Shown piece after piece: positions 1 to 9,199 of a DNA stretch of 64,000 nucleotides. The notes beneath the pieces are model-generated. The model saw nothing but the letters and a program-made list of their open reading frames with translations. It was not told where the DNA came from and did not search any database. The translations under genes were made by a program, and so were the position numbers. Position 1 is the first letter of the stretch. Each line of letters starts with the position of its first letter. Origin of the DNA: Granulosicoccus sp. (GTDB lineage: Bacteria > Pseudomonadota > Gammaproteobacteria > Granulosicoccales > Granulosicoccaceae); contig JAHDGK010000011.1 of assembly GCA_020627685.1 (NCBI GenBank), positions 25,107-89,106 of the forward strand. The letters are read 5' to 3'.

Positions 1-59
1 TCGATGGCCTCGTCGTACTCTTTTACGACTAAGGCCATCTGCGCTATATGCTGAGTCAT
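1..59 (-). CDS. VOC (glyoxalase-like) family protein, N-terminal fragment
   Basis: Only the first 19 codons lie in the window. They begin at an ATG directly next to the yajQ stop codon and run off the left edge. The reading MTQHIAQMALVVKEYDEAI matches the usual first beta strand of vicinal-oxygen-chelate proteins (IAQ-ALVV-x-DYDEAI). The zero-base spacing suggests co-transcription downstream of yajQ. The substrate cannot be told, and the family call rests on this short stretch only. Confidence 0.5.
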   Translation of the reverse strand, partial: MTQHIAQMALVVKEYDEAI

Positions 60-542
60 TTAATCCCTGAAATTTTGGAACTGCATGGGTAGTCCTAACT
101 CAGCGGACTTGAGCATGCTCATAACGTTTTGCAAATCATCGCGTTTTTTGCCAGTCACGCGGAGCTGTTCGCCTTGGATTTGAGCCTGCACTTTTATCTT
201 AGACTCTTTGATTTTGGCAACCGCTTTCTTAGCAGTTTCTTTATCAATACCCTGACGCACAACTATTGCCTGCTTAACCCCTTTACCACTATTTTCAACC
301 TTCCCTGCTTCCAGGCATCCGATGTCAATTTGCCGGGCAGTCAGTTTTTGATAAAGCACCGGGTGAATTTGCTGGACTTGAAAGTCACTATCAGCGAATA
401 CCATGACCTTACCGTCGCTAAGTTCTACCTTGGCTGAGGTTCCTTTGAAATCGAAGCGATTTCCGATTTCGCGCTGTGTATGATCGATGGCATTACTCAA
501 CTCGTGCTGATCTACTTCGGACACTACATCGAATGAAGGCAT
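60..542 (-). CDS. yajQ: YajQ family nucleotide-binding protein
   Basis: This is a UPF0234/YajQ protein of about 160 residues. It opens with MPSFDVVSEVD and contains the family hallmarks RFDFKGT and GKKRDDLQ. Family members bind nucleotides, and some have been reported as c-di-GMP effectors that act with transcription factors. An in-frame ATG ten codons upstream would add MSLSINGRNV. I prefer the internal ATG because the family normally starts MPSFD. Divergent from the DUF423 gene. The possible c-di-GMP link is worth noting given the GGDEF-EAL gene at 47 kb, but nothing here connects them. Confidence 0.93.
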   Translation of the reverse strand: MPSFDVVSEVDQHELSNAIDHTQREIGNRFDFKGTSAKVELSDGKVMVFADSDFQVQQIHPVLYQKLTARQIDIGCLEAGKVENSGKGVKQAIVVRQGIDKETAKKAVAKIKESKIKVQAQIQGEQLRVTGKKRDDLQNVMSMLKSAELGLPMQFQNFRD

Positions 543-599
543 GACATTCCTACCGTTTATTGACAAACTCAAGATCTTACCAGAGCTACTGAAGAAACT

Positions 600-995
600 A
601 TGAATAAGTCGATTCTTGTGGTGGGTGCCCTTCTCGGCGCGAGTGCAGTAATGTCAGGCGCCTTTGGCGCTCATGCTCTTCAGTCCGTATTGAGCGAAAA
701 GGCAGCAGGATGGTACGACACTGCTGTAACTTATCATTCAACACATGCCCTCGCCTTACTAGCAGCCGGCTTAGTTTCGCTACACACGGCAAACGGTCCG
801 GGCACTAAATGGCTGAAAATCTCCGCGTGGTGTTTCGGCCTTGGTGTTCTTGTCTTTTCCGGTAGCCTTTACGTAATGGCTTTCACCGGCATTACGAAGC
901 TGGGCATGATTACTCCCATTGGTGGTGCATTGCTGATTATCGGCTGGCTCAGCCTTGCTTGGGGTGCCAGTCGTCTTTCAACTGGAGTATCCTAA
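600..995 (+). CDS. DUF423 family inner-membrane protein
   Basis: A 131-residue protein with four predicted membrane segments. It has the DUF423 pattern of an N-terminal glycine-rich helix (GALLGASAVMSGAFGAHAL), then a YHSTHALALL stretch and a GG-containing last helix. The molecular function of the family is not known. It begins a compact plus-strand group with pdxH, whose ATG lies a few bases after this stop. Confidence 0.9.
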   Translation: MNKSILVVGALLGASAVMSGAFGAHALQSVLSEKAAGWYDTAVTYHSTHALALLAAGLVSLHTANGPGTKWLKISAWCFGLGVLVFSGSLYVMAFTGITKLGMITPIGGALLIIGWLSLAWGASRLSTGVS

Positions 996-1000
996 GGCTT

Positions 1001-1684
1001 ATGACAAACGATAAATCCGAGAACGCTGGCAGCTCTGTTAACGAGAGCCTTATTGAAGCTAGACGTGACTACACCGCAAACACTTTAAGCCGAGCGGAGC
1101 TCGCATCCACCCCGTTTGACCAATTTACCCGATGGTTACAGGATGCACGGGACGAAAAAATTCTTGATGCAACTGCGATGACCGTCAGTACTGCAGATTC
1201 CACGGGCCAGCCTCATTCAAGAGTGGTTTTACTGAAGCAGTTTGATAATGAAGGTTTCGTTTGGTACACCTATCAAGAGAGTGACAAAGCCAAGCAACTT
1301 CAAGAAAATCCAAAGGCTTCAATCTTATTTTATTGGTGCGCCCTGGAGCGACAGGTTCGTATTGAAGGCGTTGTAGAAAAGCTCGATCCCAGCGATGCCG
1401 ATGAGTACTTTTATTCTCGACCGGAAGGCAGCCGTTTCAGCGCCGCAGCCTCCATACAATCAGCACCTGTTGAGAATCGCAAAGTGTTAGAAGACAAGGT
1501 AAAGGAGCTGCATGAACAATACCCGGACGGTAATGTGCCGCGCCCTAGCGTTTGGGGCGGCTACCGATTAAACCCTCACCGATTAGAATTCTGGCAAGGT
1601 AGAGCAGACAGATTACACGATCGGTTTATCTATTCACGAGACTCTAAAACCGCTGATTGGTCTATACAACGTATTTCACCTTAA
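1001..1684 (+). CDS. pdxH: Pyridoxamine 5'-phosphate oxidase
   Basis: FMN-dependent oxidase making pyridoxal 5'-phosphate from pyridoxine or pyridoxamine phosphate, the last step of B6 salvage and synthesis. 227 residues. Visible motifs are RRDYTANTL near the N terminus, the FMN-binding region SRVVLLKQF, the central EGVVEKL, and the C-terminal substrate loop FWQGRADRLHDR followed by WSIQRISP. The open frame extends upstream into the DUF423 gene, but the ATG at 1001, after that gene's stop, gives the normal family length. PdxA, from the de novo branch, is encoded further along at 13.5 kb. Confidence 0.97.
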   Translation: MTNDKSENAGSSVNESLIEARRDYTANTLSRAELASTPFDQFTRWLQDARDEKILDATAMTVSTADSTGQPHSRVVLLKQFDNEGFVWYTYQESDKAKQLQENPKASILFYWCALERQVRIEGVVEKLDPSDADEYFYSRPEGSRFSAAASIQSAPVENRKVLEDKVKELHEQYPDGNVPRPSVWGGYRLNPHRLEFWQGRADRLHDRFIYSRDSKTADWSIQRISP

Positions 1685-1705
1685 CTACTGACGCTTCCAA
1701 CCCTT

Positions 1706-2164
1706 ATGAAATACCTCGTAGCTCTTGTGCTGGTGGTCTTGGCTGTGTTTGCACTACGCCACTATATGCCAAGTCTGGGTAACTCTGCCGCAGGTGGCAT
1801 CGTTGAACGCGATGGCGTTTCAATGCTGAGTGATTGTCCTGACACTCCCAACTGCCAATCGTCTAGCGGGAGTAAAGCGACTGGTATTTTTCCTATTACG
1901 TTGGCGCCCAAAGACGCCATTGCCAGCATGGCACGTATTGTCGAATCTATCCCTGGCATGACTGTCGAGCAATACGATGAAAAATACCTTCACGCGACGT
2001 CGACCTCAAAAGTCATGAGGTTTGTTGACGACATTGAATTTCTGGTAAACGAGGAAGGTACTGGACTCTATGTGCGAAGTGCCAGCCGTTTGGGAAAAAG
2101 TGACTTAGGCGCAAACGCTAAACGTATTGCACTGATGCGAGAGCTGTCAGCAGGCAAGCTTTGA
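1706..2164 (+). CDS. DUF1499 family protein
   Basis: 152 residues with one N-terminal hydrophobic segment (residues 3-18, signal anchor or signal peptide). The body has the DUF1499 features: LSDCPDTPNCQSS, ATSTSKVMRFVDDIEF and the C-terminal LYVRSASRLGKSDLGANAKRI. The SRxGxSDxGxNxxR ending is diagnostic of the family. Function unknown, probably in the periplasm or membrane-anchored. The last codons overlap the convergent histidine kinase gene by 18 bases. Confidence 0.9.
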   Translation: MKYLVALVLVVLAVFALRHYMPSLGNSAAGGIVERDGVSMLSDCPDTPNCQSSSGSKATGIFPITLAPKDAIASMARIVESIPGMTVEQYDEKYLHATSTSKVMRFVDDIEFLVNEEGTGLYVRSASRLGKSDLGANAKRIALMRELSAGKL

Positions 2165-3982
2165 CGGCTGTCTACCTAGCCATTTATTCAACATTACTGA
2201 CAGCATTTCATCAGTGATCGGTTTAGGAAGGTAATCATTCATACCGGCATCCATGCATAAGGTACGATCACCTGCCAGCGTATTGGCTGTCACTGCCACT
2301 ATGGGTAACGTGTGCCCATTTTCACGAGCAAGCCGGGTAGCCTCATAGCCGTCCATTTCGGGCATTTGGCAATCCATAAATACGATGTCGAACGGCCCTG
2401 TCTTGAGTAGTTCAATGGCTTCTATTCCATTCTCCGCAACTGAGACGTCGCAATCCAAGTCTTCAAGCATGGTTTCGATGACTAACTGATTGACCGGATT
2501 GTCCTCTGCTACAAGTACTCGAGTAGACACCTTAGATGATTCAGAAGCGACATTCTGAGCATTGATATCTTTTAGGTGAGTCACGTTGTTGCACGGCACC
2601 TGCTCGGGCAGCTCTGCTTCCAACATCGGTATGACTAAGGTGGCTTGCGTTCCCACACCCACTTGACTATCAAGTTCAAACCGACCACCCATCAGGTCGG
2701 TTAAGCCCTGCACAAGCGTCAGTCCCAGACCGCTTCCGCCATAACGGCGTGATGAACTACCTTCAACCTGATGAAAGAGTTCACGCACTTTGGACAGTTC
2801 AGAACGCTCGATTCCAGCACCCGTATCACTAACGGTCACTACAAGGTCACCGCTTGATTTTGACCCAAGCTCCGCTGGCTTCATGTTTTCACCCGATACC
2901 CGGATTAACACTTCCCCATCAGCGGTGAACTTCATCGCATTGTCCACAAGCTTGCCAATCAGCTGAGACATACGTTGGGAGTCACCCATAATAAACAGAG
3001 GCACCATTTGATCTATTTTTAAACGAATATCAACGGGCCGCTCAGCAAGCGAAGACGTGTATTGAGCTATCAAAAGCTCAATAGTCTCCCGGATGTTGTA
3101 TGGCTCGCATTCAAGCCGTGTTTTACCCGAGGCCATGCTTGAAGCATCCAGCAAATCACCCACCATGGATAACATTGCTTCACCCGATTGCTGCAGCGTA
3201 GAAACCGCTTGCCTTTGCTCGGCGTTTAAATCTGTCTTTGTCAATTGCCTGGACATGCCCAATACGCCATTCATAGGTGTACGCAGCTCATGACTCATTC
3301 TGGCTAAGAACTCTTCTTTTACAACCAACGCCTTTTGCGCTTCATCCCGGGCCTGTCGCAACGAATCGTTTTGAATACTAAGGTCGTTGACCAACACCTG
3401 ATTCTGCAATCTTAAATCTATGGTTTCTGCAAGATACGAATGAAATTGTTTAGCTATAGAAAGAATCGCAATCGTAAAAAGCAATATGGGCCCCACATGC
3501 GGCAGAAAAGATCCATCACTGAGTAGGATTAGAATGATCGAATTAGGAACCAACATGCATAATGCATAGATGCGGTAAGTCCAAAGGCTAGCCCCGAAGG
3601 AAAAAATACTGGCGGCACACACCGCGTAGGGCGCAACGAGAATAAACAATTGGGTTGTTAGAGGCAGCTCAGGAGACCAGAAAAACGCCATGGTGCTCCA
3701 GCCGATACCATTCAAACCAACAATGGCCGTGTACCGGCTCACCGGTAAATGCGCTTCAGCGTACTGCCTGGTCTTTAAGACAACCGGCAGCCGCATCAGG
3801 CCGAGAAGCACCATAGAACATGTCCAGTACGACAAAGACTGGAAACCCACTTTTTCGTAGAGAAAAGCGGCACACATGAGGCCAGCTAACATGTTCATCG
3901 ACCAGGCAAGCAGCGCATGCTTGAACAAAACTCCGTGCAGAGCTTGCTCTATGTCTTGCTGGTTTTGATCAATCGCGTGCAT
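2147..3982 (-). CDS. Hybrid sensor histidine kinase with receiver domain
   Basis: 611 residues. Residues 20-180 hold about six hydrophobic segments with short loops, so the sensing domain lies within the membrane. A coiled coil follows (190-222), then HisKA with MSHELRTPMNG (His231). The HATPase carries VDNAMKF, DTGAGIE and RRYGGSGLGL. The C-terminal receiver (about 488-611) has phosphoacceptor Asp537 in FMDCQMPEMDG and a conserved Lys in LPKPI. There is no HPt domain, so a separate phosphotransfer protein is needed; the kinase at 49-51.9 kb has two. No cognate regulator is adjacent. The signal sensed is unknown. Confidence 0.95.
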   Translation of the reverse strand: MHAIDQNQQDIEQALHGVLFKHALLAWSMNMLAGLMCAAFLYEKVGFQSLSYWTCSMVLLGLMRLPVVLKTRQYAEAHLPVSRYTAIVGLNGIGWSTMAFFWSPELPLTTQLFILVAPYAVCAASIFSFGASLWTYRIYALCMLVPNSIILILLSDGSFLPHVGPILLFTIAILSIAKQFHSYLAETIDLRLQNQVLVNDLSIQNDSLRQARDEAQKALVVKEEFLARMSHELRTPMNGVLGMSRQLTKTDLNAEQRQAVSTLQQSGEAMLSMVGDLLDASSMASGKTRLECEPYNIRETIELLIAQYTSSLAERPVDIRLKIDQMVPLFIMGDSQRMSQLIGKLVDNAMKFTADGEVLIRVSGENMKPAELGSKSSGDLVVTVSDTGAGIERSELSKVRELFHQVEGSSSRRYGGSGLGLTLVQGLTDLMGGRFELDSQVGVGTQATLVIPMLEAELPEQVPCNNVTHLKDINAQNVASESSKVSTRVLVAEDNPVNQLVIETMLEDLDCDVSVAENGIEAIELLKTGPFDIVFMDCQMPEMDGYEATRLARENGHTLPIVAVTANTLAGDRTLCMDAGMNDYLPKPITDEMLSVMLNKWLGRQPSKLAC

Positions 3983-4059
3983 TCTAGTGACAAATTTACA
4001 TCTAGAGCAGCTAACGGTTGATTCGGCTTTTTTCGTTAGCCGGAAACGACGACAAGTCT

Positions 4060-5022
4060 CTAGTTTGTGATGACGTTGGCAGCTTGACGGTCGGCGTGAT
4101 AGGAGGATCTCACCATAGGGCCACTGGCGACATGCGAGAAACCCATCTCATCGCCAATCCTGGCTAGTTCGTCAAATTCATCAGGATGAACAAATCGGGC
4201 CACTGGCAAATGGGATTTGCTGGGCTGCAAGTACTGTCCCAGAGTTAACATATCAACCTGATGCTCACGAAGGTCGCGCATAACGGCTTCGACTTCTTCG
4301 ATGGTTTCTCCCAATCCCAACATTAAACCCGACTTGGTGGGCACCGATGGGAAACGCTTTTTGTGATTCTCCAGTAAATCTAGGGACCACTCATAGTCCG
4401 AGCCCGGGCGGCACTGTTTGTAGAGACGTGGCACGGTTTCTAAATTGTGATTGAAAACATCCGGTGGATTGTCAGCCATGGAATCCAGCGCTTTTTGCAT
4501 GCGTCCGCGGTAATCGGGCACAAGGACCTCAATTTGAATACCGGGTGAACGCTCTCGTACCGCTCTGATACACGCATCGAAATGCCCTGCACCGCCATCA
4601 CGAAGATCGTCTCGGTCGACTGATGTTATGACGATATAACTCAATCCCAACTGCGCTACAGCTTTGGCTAAGTTTTCGGGTTCGTTCTCATCCAACGGGT
4701 TGGGCCTGCCGTGTGCGACATCGCAGAACGGGCATCGCCGTGTGCAGATGTCGCCCATGATCATGAAGGTCGCTGTGCCATGACTAAAGCACTCGCTCAG
4801 ATTCGGGCAACTCGCCTCCTCACAGACCGATGACAAATTCAGCTCACGCATCATTTGCTTTATTTCCTGAACCCGAGGGTTATTGGAAACGCGAGTACGG
4901 ATCCACTCAGGTTTTCGCGGCATAGTTTCTGTCGGCGCAACCTTTACAGGAATTCGGGACAGTTTGTCTGCGCCGCGCTGATGGCCTTTCGGGTCAAAAC
5001 GGGAGGGGGCTGTGTAATCCAT
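4060..5022 (-). CDS. lipA: Lipoyl synthase
   Basis: Radical SAM enzyme that inserts two sulfur atoms into protein-bound octanoyl groups. 320 residues. The N-terminal auxiliary cluster motif [12 protein letters not shown] is followed by the radical SAM motif CTRRCPFC, and the C-terminal RSSYHAD serine motif is present. Last gene of the minus-strand mltB-rlpA-dacA-ybeD-lipB-lipA cluster, directly after lipB. One likely client in this window is GcvH at 25.2 kb. Confidence 0.98.
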   Translation of the reverse strand: MDYTAPSRFDPKGHQRGADKLSRIPVKVAPTETMPRKPEWIRTRVSNNPRVQEIKQMMRELNLSSVCEEASCPNLSECFSHGTATFMIMGDICTRRCPFCDVAHGRPNPLDENEPENLAKAVAQLGLSYIVITSVDRDDLRDGGAGHFDACIRAVRERSPGIQIEVLVPDYRGRMQKALDSMADNPPDVFNHNLETVPRLYKQCRPGSDYEWSLDLLENHKKRFPSVPTKSGLMLGLGETIEEVEAVMRDLREHQVDMLTLGQYLQPSKSHLPVARFVHPDEFDELARIGDEMGFSHVASGPMVRSSYHADRQAANVITN

Positions 5023-5038
5023 AACCTGAGTCTACCAG

Positions 5039-5668
5039 TTAAGAGTGCGTGGAATTGGCCATAGCAGGCGCTGCCAATTGCTTGTGAAGTTCTAGAATAA
5101 GTTGTTCCACAATCTGTGCCTTAGCGCTCTCTATACCTAATTTCTCTGTCGATGTAACCGCCAAATTTGCAAATCCACACGGATCGATACCTGAAAAAGG
5201 TGCCAGGTCGGGGTTTATATTCAACGCCAGCCCGTGATAAGTGCTACCTCGGCGCACGCGAAGACCCAAGGCCGCAATTTTCGCATCGTTGACGTATACG
5301 CCGGGCGCATCACGACGGTTTACGGCCATTACATCGTAAGTTTTCAGTAAAGCGATAACACTGTTTTCCAGCCGCTCAACCATTTCGCGGATGCCGAACC
5401 CGGCTCGACGAAGGCTTACAAGGGTGTACACAACCACCTGCCCCGGTCCGTGATAAGTCACCTGACCACCCCGGTCACTTTTTACAACCGGGATATCAGC
5501 CGGATTATGAATATGCGATTCCCGGCCTGCCTGACCTAGCGTGTAAACCGGTGGATGTTCGCACACCCAAAGCTCATCTTCGGTGTCTTCTGTCCGGTCG
5601 TCGGTGAAGGCACGCATTGCCTCCCAGGTCTGATGATAATCAGCGAGGCCGAGATGACGGGTCTTCAA
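5039..5668 (-). CDS. lipB: Octanoyltransferase
   Basis: Transfers octanoate from acyl carrier protein to lipoyl domains before LipA acts. 209 residues. The family motif RGGQVTYHGPGQ, the catalytic lysine in DAKIAALGLRVRRG and the catalytic cysteine in DPCGFANLAVTS are all present. The start overlaps the end of ybeD by four bases, indicating translational coupling. Confidence 0.98.
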   Translation of the reverse strand: MKTRHLGLADYHQTWEAMRAFTDDRTEDTEDELWVCEHPPVYTLGQAGRESHIHNPADIPVVKSDRGGQVTYHGPGQVVVYTLVSLRRAGFGIREMVERLENSVIALLKTYDVMAVNRRDAPGVYVNDAKIAALGLRVRRGSTYHGLALNINPDLAPFSGIDPCGFANLAVTSTEKLGIESAKAQIVEQLILELHKQLAAPAMANSTHS

Positions 5669-5922
5669 AGCGTATAGAGCACCTTCGGCTCTGATTTCAA
5701 CGCAGCATAGACACTTTGCAGTTGTTCCAAACTGGTAGCAGTGAACCGAACACTCACAGACAGGTACTTCCCTTCTTTGCTCGGCAGGGTCGTTATCGTG
5801 AAATCCGCTGGCTCAATGTGAGGTGTCACGAGTGCAGACACCTCCGCTTCAAATTCCGGGGTATTCAGCCCCATAGCCTTGACGGCAAGATCTGCCGGGA
5901 ATTCGATCAGTGTTTCGGTCAC
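5665..5922 (-). CDS. ybeD: YbeD / DUF493 family protein
   Basis: 85-residue ACT-like protein (UPF0250) with the usual beginning TLIEFPADLAVKAMG and ending YAALKSEPKVLYTL. It lies in its conserved place between dacA and lipB and overlaps both by four bases. Biochemical role unknown; an allosteric link to lipoate metabolism has been proposed from gene order. Confidence 0.93.
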   Translation of the reverse strand: MTETLIEFPADLAVKAMGLNTPEFEAEVSALVTPHIEPADFTITTLPSKEGKYLSVSVRFTATSLEQLQSVYAALKSEPKVLYTL

Positions 5923-7094
5923 TGGAAATATCGTTGAATTGAATGCTTCATTCGCAAAAACAAACCGCCTTCTTCGACCTTCTGCAAGGCTAACAAAGGA
6001 ACCTCACCGACGACGCGATTATCAGCCATTAAAACGCTTCGGCCGATTTCCTGACCAATTCGCATGGGAGCTCGAATAAATTCGGCGACCTCAATGGTGC
6101 TTTGCAAAGTGTCGAAAGAATCTCTGGGCAACGTCAGATAGAGATCTTCTGCAACACCCAGTGCCAAGTTTTCTGTCTCACCCATCCAGATACGAGCCTC
6201 ACTAATTTGCTCGCCTGCCGCATACACGCGCCGGGTTTTGAAAAACCGGTATCCGTAGTTCAATAGTTTCTGGCTTTCGGCAATGCGTGCCTTATCGCTG
6301 GCTGTCCCTAACACAATGCTGATTAAACGCATGCCGTCACGTACTGACGAAGAAACCAGACAATAACCTGCTGCCTCTGTGTGCCCGGTCTTCATACCAT
6401 CGACCGATTCATCACGCCACAACAAGGTATTTCGATTTTTCTGAGTGATGTTGTTATACGTAAATTCGCGCTCTGAATAGAGTTTGTAGGTCTCGGGGTG
6501 CTCACGAATAATGGCACTGGAGATTTTGGCCAGATCGTTAGCCGTAGTGTAGTGATCCGGGTCAGGCAAACCTGACGCGTTCATGAAATTGGTGTCGTTC
6601 ATTCCCAGATTCTGGGCCATGCGATTCATGATATCCACGAATCCGCGCTCGCTAGCTGCGACGTGCTCAGCCAAGGCCACACTCGCATCGTTACCCGATT
6701 GAATAATAAGACCGCGGAGCAAGTCCTGAAGCGGCACAACAGTGTCAGCTTCAATAAACATGCGTGAACCGGGCATGGACTGCGCCTGAGCGGAGATAAT
6801 GACCGGTTCGTCCAGAGAAATGCTGCCTCGTTTGAGCTCTGAGGCCACGATGTACGCCGTCATCATTTTTGTCAGGCTGGCAGGCTCGATGCGTTTGTCG
6901 GGATCCTTAGCCGCTAAAACCTCTCCGCTTTTATGATCGAACAGCAGATAGCTGTTAGCAGATAACAGAGGTGGTGACGGCAATGGTGCTGCCGTTGCCA
7001 GAGAGCCACAAAGAGACAGCAAAAGTAGCGCTAAAACAGCGGATATCCGCTGGTTAAACAGGCAAACTTTCAGTAAGGACGTTATTACAGTCAT
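5919..7094 (-). CDS. dacA: D-alanyl-D-alanine carboxypeptidase (PBP5/6 type)
   Basis: Periplasmic, membrane-tethered penicillin-binding protein that trims the terminal D-Ala from peptidoglycan stem peptides. 391 residues with an N-terminal signal sequence (residues 10-36). Active-site motifs are SLTK (Ser73, Lys76), SGN in IIQSGNDASV and KTG in VDGMKTGHTE. The C-terminal PBP5 beta domain is followed by an amphipathic anchor (HSIQRYF). Located in the rlpA-dacA-ybeD-lipB order usual for gammaproteobacteria. Confidence 0.97.
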   Translation of the reverse strand: MTVITSLLKVCLFNQRISAVLALLLLSLCGSLATAAPLPSPPLLSANSYLLFDHKSGEVLAAKDPDKRIEPASLTKMMTAYIVASELKRGSISLDEPVIISAQAQSMPGSRMFIEADTVVPLQDLLRGLIIQSGNDASVALAEHVAASERGFVDIMNRMAQNLGMNDTNFMNASGLPDPDHYTTANDLAKISSAIIREHPETYKLYSEREFTYNNITQKNRNTLLWRDESVDGMKTGHTEAAGYCLVSSSVRDGMRLISIVLGTASDKARIAESQKLLNYGYRFFKTRRVYAAGEQISEARIWMGETENLALGVAEDLYLTLPRDSFDTLQSTIEVAEFIRAPMRIGQEIGRSVLMADNRVVGEVPLLALQKVEEGGLFLRMKHSIQRYFQ

Positions 7095-7200
7095 ACAAAG
7101 ACCCGGCTAAATAAAACGCAAAAGCAACACACGCACTGGTTCGCTGCCTAGTTTAATGATTTTCGGTGGACACTGCGCTTACAGTGTAAAGGATTTGACG

Positions 7201-8136
7201 TTACGGATTGGCAGTGACGAACGTAAAGCTATCAATTCCAGCCGATGACAATGAGGCAATAGCCTCCTCCACCATTGACTCGTTTGACATTGGGCCGATT
7301 TGAACCAGGTGAAGCCGGCGGTTTACATCATGATTAACACCGACCGGAAAGTTCATCCTGCCTCTAACTTGATCCGCCATTTTCTTTGCATTCGGTGCTT
7401 GAGAGAACGCACCCACCTGGATGTAAACATCGTTCGTAACGAGTTCTTGCACCGCCACATCTATAGGTTCAGCAGCAATAAGAGCAGCTTGTTGCTCTGT
7501 GCTGTAATCCAAAGGTTCTGTTAATAGCGGCTCAACAATATTGTGCGTGCTCAGTGCTTCGATATACACATCCATTTTGCCACTTTCGATCATGCCCAAC
7601 TCGGAGGCCGCCGCAAATGAAAGATCAATGATTCGATCACCGACAAAAGGGCCTCTGTCATTGACTTTCACAACGATAGATTTTCCGGTGTCGACTCTGG
7701 TGACTCTGACAAAGGTCGGAATGGGCAGGTGTTTGTGTGCAGCAGTCATCTGGTACATGTCGTAAATTTCACCACTGGACGTCTCTCGACCGTGAAACTT
7801 TTTCCCGTACCAGGACGCAACGCCCCACTCTTTAAATTCTTCTGCCGAATCTAAAACACGGTAGGTCTCTCCGAATACACGATAGACAGGCGGGTTTCCA
7901 CGTAATGACTTGGGTAGATTACGGACCTCGACAGCACCGGTCTGAACTCGGGCCGGATCACCTTGCGCATCGCCTGCAACCGCTGCAACCCATGGCGGCT
8001 CCTTCGAACTACCCATAAGTGCACAGCCATTCAGCGATAGTGCTGCCAAACAGATTGCCGCCAAACGCTTTGGTGTTTTTGTAGTTGTAGCTGGAGTCAT
8101 AGCTAATTTCCTAACGGTCGACTTCATGAAACTCAT
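7201..8136 (-). CDS. rlpA: Septal-ring lipoprotein RlpA (lytic transglycosylase) with SPOR domain
   Basis: 311 residues. A hydrophobic signal ends in a lipobox (LSLNGC), so it is probably lipid-anchored. The double-psi beta-barrel domain contains ASWYGKKFHGRETSSGE and KVNDRGPF, including the conserved His and Asp of RlpA transglycosylases. The last 75 residues form a SPOR domain (VYIQVGAFSQAPNAKK...), which binds denuded glycan strands at the division site. The start overlaps the mltB stop by four bases. Confidence 0.96.
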   Translation of the reverse strand: MSFMKSTVRKLAMTPATTTKTPKRLAAICLAALSLNGCALMGSSKEPPWVAAVAGDAQGDPARVQTGAVEVRNLPKSLRGNPPVYRVFGETYRVLDSAEEFKEWGVASWYGKKFHGRETSSGEIYDMYQMTAAHKHLPIPTFVRVTRVDTGKSIVVKVNDRGPFVGDRIIDLSFAAASELGMIESGKMDVYIEALSTHNIVEPLLTEPLDYSTEQQAALIAAEPIDVAVQELVTNDVYIQVGAFSQAPNAKKMADQVRGRMNFPVGVNHDVNRRLHLVQIGPMSNESMVEEAIASLSSAGIDSFTFVTANP

Positions 8137-9131
8137 CGATTGAACGCATCGGCCAGTTGAACGACGGCCAACGCATATAAACGACTGTGGTTGTAACGAG
8201 TGATGGCATAAAAATTTTGATAGCCAACCCAGAATTCCTCGCCACTTTTTCCTTCCATACTCATGACGCTTAACGAACGGCCGCCTTTAACGCCCCGAGC
8301 CAGCCCCTTCGAATAAAACCCCAGATCTGAAACAGATTTAGCGCTGAGTTTGGGCTTAAGCGATTTGGTGACCAACGCTCGAACAGCTGCACGATCAGAA
8401 AATCCGGACTCCCAGGGTTCGGCTATGGGCCCATTCTCGACCCAACCATGAACAGACAGATAGTTGGCTACCGAGCCGACGACATCGGCTGTGCTGTTAA
8501 ATAAATCGCGTCGACCATCACCATCAAAATCAACGGCGTATTGTCTATAGCTGGAAGATATGAACTGCGGTATGCCCATGGCACCGGCATAGCTGCCTCG
8601 CACATTCAGCGTATCCCACTCTTCAGCACTGCTAAGCACGAGAAACTCAGTGAGTTCCCGTTTGAAAAATTTCGCACGCGGCGGATAGTTAAAAGCCAGC
8701 GTGGCCAAAGATTCAAGCACACCGTACTTACCCGTGATGCGCCCGTAGAAGGTCTCCACACCAATAATGGCAGCAATGACATTAACGGGAACGCCATAGG
8801 CATCAGATGCTCTCTCAAGCAAGGCTCTGTGCTTGTCTATGAATTCCCGGCCTTCAACAATACGACGCTCTTTGAGGAATATCGGGCGATACTCTTTCCA
8901 CGTCAATGTCCGCTCAGCTGGCTTCGAGATCGCATCCAAAATACTCTGCTGGGAGCTAATTTTTACGAACAAGCTGGCCAGGTAATTGGCATCGAGCCCC
9001 TCTTCAGCGCTGACTTCTGCTATGTACTGACGCACGTCGGCGCTCTGCAGGAAATTTTCTGCTTTCGCGATCGGGACATAGGTAAAAAGCATCAGCGCAA
9101 ACAGGGCTGTGCCAGTTCGAAAACTCATCAT
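8133..9131 (-). CDS. mltB: Lytic murein transglycosylase B
   Basis: 332 residues with an N-terminal signal peptide ending near AKA. The catalytic glutamate lies in IIGVETFYGRITGKYGV, and the substrate-cleft motif GSYAGAMGIPQFISSSYR follows. DFDGDGRRDLFNSTAD is the calcium-binding loop. No lipobox is obvious, so it may be the soluble periplasmic form. First gene of the minus-strand peptidoglycan/lipoate cluster. Confidence 0.95.
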   Translation of the reverse strand: MMSFRTGTALFALMLFTYVPIAKAENFLQSADVRQYIAEVSAEEGLDANYLASLFVKISSQQSILDAISKPAERTLTWKEYRPIFLKERRIVEGREFIDKHRALLERASDAYGVPVNVIAAIIGVETFYGRITGKYGVLESLATLAFNYPPRAKFFKRELTEFLVLSSAEEWDTLNVRGSYAGAMGIPQFISSSYRQYAVDFDGDGRRDLFNSTADVVGSVANYLSVHGWVENGPIAEPWESGFSDRAAVRALVTKSLKPKLSAKSVSDLGFYSKGLARGVKGGRSLSVMSMEGKSGEEFWVGYQNFYAITRYNHSRLYALAVVQLADAFNR

Positions 9132-9199
9132 GCCCGAAGTCTAGTTCAGGACTTTAGACAAATCAGTAGCGACTTTATTGCAAATCGCTCAAGCGACGA

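Noticed and set aside
4005-4045. Terminator between lipA and the hybrid kinase
   Set aside because: Inverted arms exist (GCTAACG/CGTTAGC), but the T-run lies in the loop, not after the stem on either strand.
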